A stretch of 64,000 nucleotides of DNA from an uncultured Gemmiger sp. (GTDB taxonomy: Bacteria > Bacillota > Clostridia > Oscillospirales > Ruminococcaceae), in assembly GCA_944388175.1 (NCBI GenBank), contig CALXHR010000003.1, positions 62,001-126,000 on the forward strand. The letters run 5' to 3'. Below, one piece after another: positions 60,031 to 64,000 of the stretch (position 1 is its first letter; each line of letters begins with the position of its first letter). A program made the translations under genes and the position numbers. The notes under the pieces were generated by a model. It searched no databases and was not told the origin of the DNA. It saw only the letters and a program-made list of their open reading frames with translations.

Positions 60031-61055
60031 CTATTTTTGTAGGTAAGCTGCATAAGCGTTGGGCACCGGGTACACCTGCGCCAGCTGGTCCGGCGCAGCC
60101 CAGACCCAGCCGTCCGGCAGCGGGCAGGCGTCGGCCGAAGCGCACCAGCCGCCCAGTTCCCACACTTTGTGGGTGAACACATGGCGCGCCGGGGGCAGGG
60201 CTTCGCCCCACACCGGCTGCACGCCGACGGCGCGCAGCGCCTGTTCCAGCTGCTGCTGCGTCATGGCCTGTTCCCAGGCGGCGGGCTGCCACAACCCCGC
60301 CAGCAACCCCTTGGCCGGGCGGCGCTGCAGCAACAGGCCCGCCGGGCTTTGCACCAGCGCCACCGTAACCGGCACCCGCGCCTTGGCTTTGGGCGCCGGT
60401 TTGACCGGCAGCTGCGCCTGGCGGCCGGCCGCATGGCCCCGGCACACGCCGGCCAGCGGGCAGGCGTCGCACCGGGGCGCGCCCGGCACGCAGACCAGCG
60501 CGCCGAGTTCCATCAGCGCTTCGTTGTAGGGGCCGGGGGCGTCTTTGGGCATCTGGTCCAGCACGCGCTGCGTGAACAACCGCTTGGCGGCGGGCTGGGT
60601 GATGTCGGCGTCGTCGTCATACAGCCGCGCGAACACGCGCAGCACGTTGCCGTCCACCGCCGGGGCCGGGATGCCGAACGCAATGCTGGCGATGGCCCCG
60701 GCCGTATAATCCCCGATGCCGGGCAGCGCGCGCAGCGCGTCGTAGTCCGCCGGCAGTTCGCCGCCGTACTGTGCGCAGACGATGCGCGCGGCCTTTTGCA
60801 TGTTGTTGACGCGGTTGTAGTACCCCAGCCCCTGCCACAGCTTGCGCAGGGCGTCCGGCTCGCAGGCGGCCAGGGCCGCAGGGTCGGGCAGCGCGGCGAT
60901 AAAGCGCTCATAATATGGGATGGCGGCCGCCACGCGGGTCTGCTGCAGCATGATCTCGCTGACCCAGATGTGGTACGCAGAAGGCTCCTGCCGGAACGGC
61001 AGGAGCCTTTTATTGGCCTGGAACCAGGGCAGCAGCCGCGGCGCAATGGGCTCCA

Positions 61056-61056
<1 letters not shown>
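60031..61056 (-). CDS. mutY: A/G-specific adenine glycosylase
   Basis: Removes adenine mispaired with 8-oxoguanine. The 341 residues have the helix-hairpin-helix ALPGIGDYTAGAIASIAFG with the catalytic Asp further on in PAVDGNVLRVFARL, the iron-sulfur cluster motif C-x6-C-x2-C-x5-C (CVPGAPRCDACPLAGVC, about 190-206), and a C-terminal NUDIX-like domain that reads the oxidised base. ATG 61056 overlaps the asnS stop by one base (TGATG), so the two are coupled. Confidence 0.95.
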
Positions 61057-62441
<1,385 letters not shown>

Positions 62442-62464
62442 AGGTATTCCACTCCTCTATAACA

Positions 62465-62509
62465 AACAATACGTATTGTTATTATAGCGGGTTTTGCCGC
62501 GCTTGTACA
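62465..62509 (-). promoter_or_regulatory. asnS promoter with a 16-base palindrome at the start site
   Basis: Minus-strand TGTACA (plus 62504-62509) and TATAAT (plus 62481-62486) with a 17-base spacer. Immediately downstream, plus 62465-62480 is the perfect palindrome AACAATACGTATTGTT, placed over the expected transcription start. It looks like a repressor site. Confidence 0.6.
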
Positions 62510-62518
62510 GTCTTTTTT

Positions 62519-63673
62519 TCAGCCGGCCGCCGTCTGGTCCCCCTGTACATGGCCGCCCAACAGCACGGCCAGCGCCTCGGCGGCCGCCTGGCCGGCGCGC
62601 ACGGCTTCCGTCACCGTGTTGGCGTGGCCGCCGACCTCAATAAGCAGGCTGCCGGGCGCAAGGTCCTGGTTGTAGTAGCGGTAGGCGCACAGCACGGGGC
62701 GCGTCAGGCCGGGCGTGCGCTGTTCCATCGCCTGTTCCCAGGCGGCGGCAAAGCGCAGGTTGAGCCGCCAGTTGGGCAGCGGCACGCTGGAGCCGTTGTC
62801 GCACCCGGCAATGAGCATGACCTGGGCGGCGTCCTGCCCGCCGACCTGGCACAGCGGTTTGACGCGGGTGCCGTCGGCGTCCTCGATGGCGTCGCGGTGG
62901 ACGTCAAGGATGATCTGGATGGAGGGGTACCGCTCGAGATACGCCTGCGCCGTCGTGCGGCTGCGGTCATAGCTGGCGTTGTAGCTGGGGGAATCGTGCA
63001 ACGTCGTGTCGTGCAGCGTGCAGATGCCCGCATCGTTGAGCACCTCGGCCATCGCCGCGCCCACGGCGCACATGTTGAGCGCGGTGTCCTGCGTGCGGGC
63101 CGTGAAGTCGGGGTCATAGACAGGGTCCGGCCAGGTCTGGTAGGTCTCGGTCGCGTGGGTGTGCAGGATCAGCACCTGGGGTTCGCGGCTGTCCACCTCG
63201 ACGGAAAACGGCAGCGACGGCGTGGTGGCCGCGGCGCGCAGGTCGGCGTCGCTGTGCTCGGTCATATTGCGGATGCTGCCCGCCCCCAGCGTGACATACC
63301 CCGCCCCGCTGCCCTGGCCGAACGTCTCGGCCCGGATGGCGCCGGGGTTTTCGATCTCCGGCGCAGCGGACGGCAGCGGCGTCGCCGTGGGCTGCGGCGT
63401 GGGCGTGGGCTGCGGCGCAGGCCCCGCCGTTTGCGGCGCGGCGGACGGCTGCGGCGTTGCCGGGGCGGCGACCGCCTGCGACGCGGTTGGCGACGCTGTG
63501 GGCTGCGGCAGGCGGAGCGCGACGGCCGCCGCCGGGTCCTGGCAGAACACCGCACCCCGCACCAGCCAGGCGCGCCCCGGCAGGCGCACGGCGGACGCCG
63601 CCGTCAACAATATGGCCCCGGCAGCCCCCGCCAGGCACAGCAGCACGGCCAGCGCACGGCGCAGCAGCGGCAT
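62519..63673 (-). CDS. spoIIP: stage II sporulation protein P (spore engulfment cell-wall hydrolase)
   Basis: Peptidoglycan amidase/endopeptidase that works with SpoIID and SpoIIM during engulfment. The 384 residues have an N-terminal membrane anchor (about 5-30), a Thr/Pro/Ala-rich linker to about 115, and the SpoIIP domain: VLILHTHATETYQTWPD near 170, TTLHDSPSYNASYDRSR, IQIILDVHRDAI and the end SLLIEVGGHANTVTEA. ATG 63673 was chosen, with a GGGGGTGGGG stretch upstream; an ATG 48 bases earlier has no ribosome site. rpsT is divergent, as near spoIIP in Bacillus. Confidence 0.9.
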   Translation of the reverse strand: MPLLRRALAVLLCLAGAAGAILLTAASAVRLPGRAWLVRGAVFCQDPAAAVALRLPQPTASPTASQAVAAPATPQPSAAPQTAGPAPQPTPTPQPTATPLPSAAPEIENPGAIRAETFGQGSGAGYVTLGAGSIRNMTEHSDADLRAAATTPSLPFSVEVDSREPQVLILHTHATETYQTWPDPVYDPDFTARTQDTALNMCAVGAAMAEVLNDAGICTLHDTTLHDSPSYNASYDRSRTTAQAYLERYPSIQIILDVHRDAIEDADGTRVKPLCQVGGQDAAQVMLIAGCDNGSSVPLPNWRLNLRFAAAWEQAMEQRTPGLTRPVLCAYRYYNQDLAPGSLLIEVGGHANTVTEAVRAGQAAAEALAVLLGGHVQGDQTAAG

Positions 63674-63742
63674 CTTCCCCACCCCCTTGCCCCCAGCGTA
63701 TGCAATTTTTGCGGGGCGCATGAAGATTTTTCAAAAAAAGCC

Positions 63743-63771
63743 TTGCATGGCTGACAAAAATGTGGTAGGAT
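63743..63771 (+). promoter_or_regulatory. promoter of rpsT
   Basis: TTGCAT (63743-63748) and TAGGAT (63766-63771) with a 17-base spacer, about 40 bases before the rpsT ATG. Confidence 0.6.
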
Positions 63772-63809
63772 AACATGTACTGTTATGGGGAAGCAAGGAG
63801 GTGGAACGA

Positions 63810-64000
63810 ATGCCTAACATCAAATCGCAGAAAGACCGCGTTGTCCAGGCCAAGAAAGAAGCACTGCACAACAAGGCCATCAAGTCCAACCTGAAAACAG
63901 TGATCAAAAAGGCAGACGCTGCCATCGACAGCAACGCTGCTGACAAAGACGCCGCCATCAAGGCCGCCGTCTCTGCCATTGATTCTGCCAAGAGCAAGGG
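63810..64000 (+). CDS. rpsT: ribosomal protein bS20, N-terminal part (cut by window edge)
   Basis: The 63 visible residues begin MPNIKSQKDRVVQAKKEALH and are Lys/Ala-rich and helical, as expected for S20, which binds 16S rRNA (usual length about 87). AAGGAGGTG precedes the ATG. The remaining 20 or so residues lie past base 64000. Confidence 0.93.
   Translation, partial: MPNIKSQKDRVVQAKKEALHNKAIKSNLKTVIKKADAAIDSNAADKDAAIKAAVSAIDSAKSK

Overview
The window looks like a piece of the chromosomal backbone of a high-GC, low-mobility member of the Clostridia, most like the Ruminococcaceae/Oscillospiraceae (inferred from gene content and protein style; the genus cannot be fixed from this sequence). 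The evidence is Gram-positive: ribosome binding sites of the AGGAGG type, sigma-A promoters with 17-bp spacers, AddAB instead of RecBCD, a fused-type glycyl-tRNA synthetase, DivIVA, Asp23/FakA, a class B sortase, and sporulation genes (spoIIR, spoIIP, both dipicolinate synthase subunits). No tRNA, rRNA, CRISPR array, insertion sequence or prophage gene was seen. Most genes are on the minus strand, and many stop/start pairs overlap by 1-11 bases.

Layout. 1-9.9 kb: the start of murC (cut by the left edge), a large polytopic membrane protein, glycyl-tRNA synthetase, an orphan MazF-type RNase with an inverted repeat at its -10, an acyltransferase, acpS, a nitroreductase, the CCA-adding enzyme and two small unknowns. 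10.0-19.0 kb: an oligopeptide ABC transporter operon read oppA-oppB-oppC-oppD-oppF, followed upstream by the oligoendopeptidase gene pepF. The OppC permease is exceptional: a complete seven-repeat RCC1-like beta-propeller is inserted between its first membrane segment and the normal transporter core. The operon has a strong promoter, a leader that can fold as a three-way junction, and a terminator-like hairpin between oppA and oppB. 19.0-29.9 kb: a HAD phosphatase, a glycosyltransferase, two very small proteins with their own signals, a CmpB-like membrane protein, pncB, a D,D-carboxypeptidase, recG, fakA, asp23 and a divergent CBS-pair protein.

30.0-33.6 kb: the ribosomal block rpmG-secE-nusG-rplK-rplA, then a second promoter with an L10 leader and rplJ-rplL. 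rpoB/rpoC do not follow. 33.7-44.0 kb: addB-addA, spoIIR, ispE, an aminotransferase translationally coupled to an Lrp/AsnC regulator. 44.0-48.0 kb: rmlA-rmlD-rmlB (no rmlC here) and a membrane-anchored protein of unknown role. 48.1-50.5 kb (plus strand): a small lipoprotein with a sortase-like C-terminal signal, a class B sortase, a YdbC/PC4-like protein and an HD-type hydrolase. 50.5-56 kb: ftsZ-divIVA, murA, and the dipicolinate synthase pair dpaA-dpaB. 56-60 kb: two tandem membrane proteins ending in LytM-like domains that have lost the zinc ligands, and a small acidic membrane protein. 60-64 kb: mutY, asnS, spoIIP and the divergent start of rpsT (cut by the right edge).

How it fits together: the opp operon plus pepF make a peptide uptake and breakdown module; murC, murA, dacF-like, ftsZ and divIVA serve wall growth and division; spoIIR, spoIIP and dpaAB serve engulfment and spore-core dehydration; the rml genes, GT2 and the sortase pair serve the cell surface. 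The best candidate for something undescribed is the propeller-bearing OppC; second are the opp leader RNA and the tandem catalytically dead LytM proteins.
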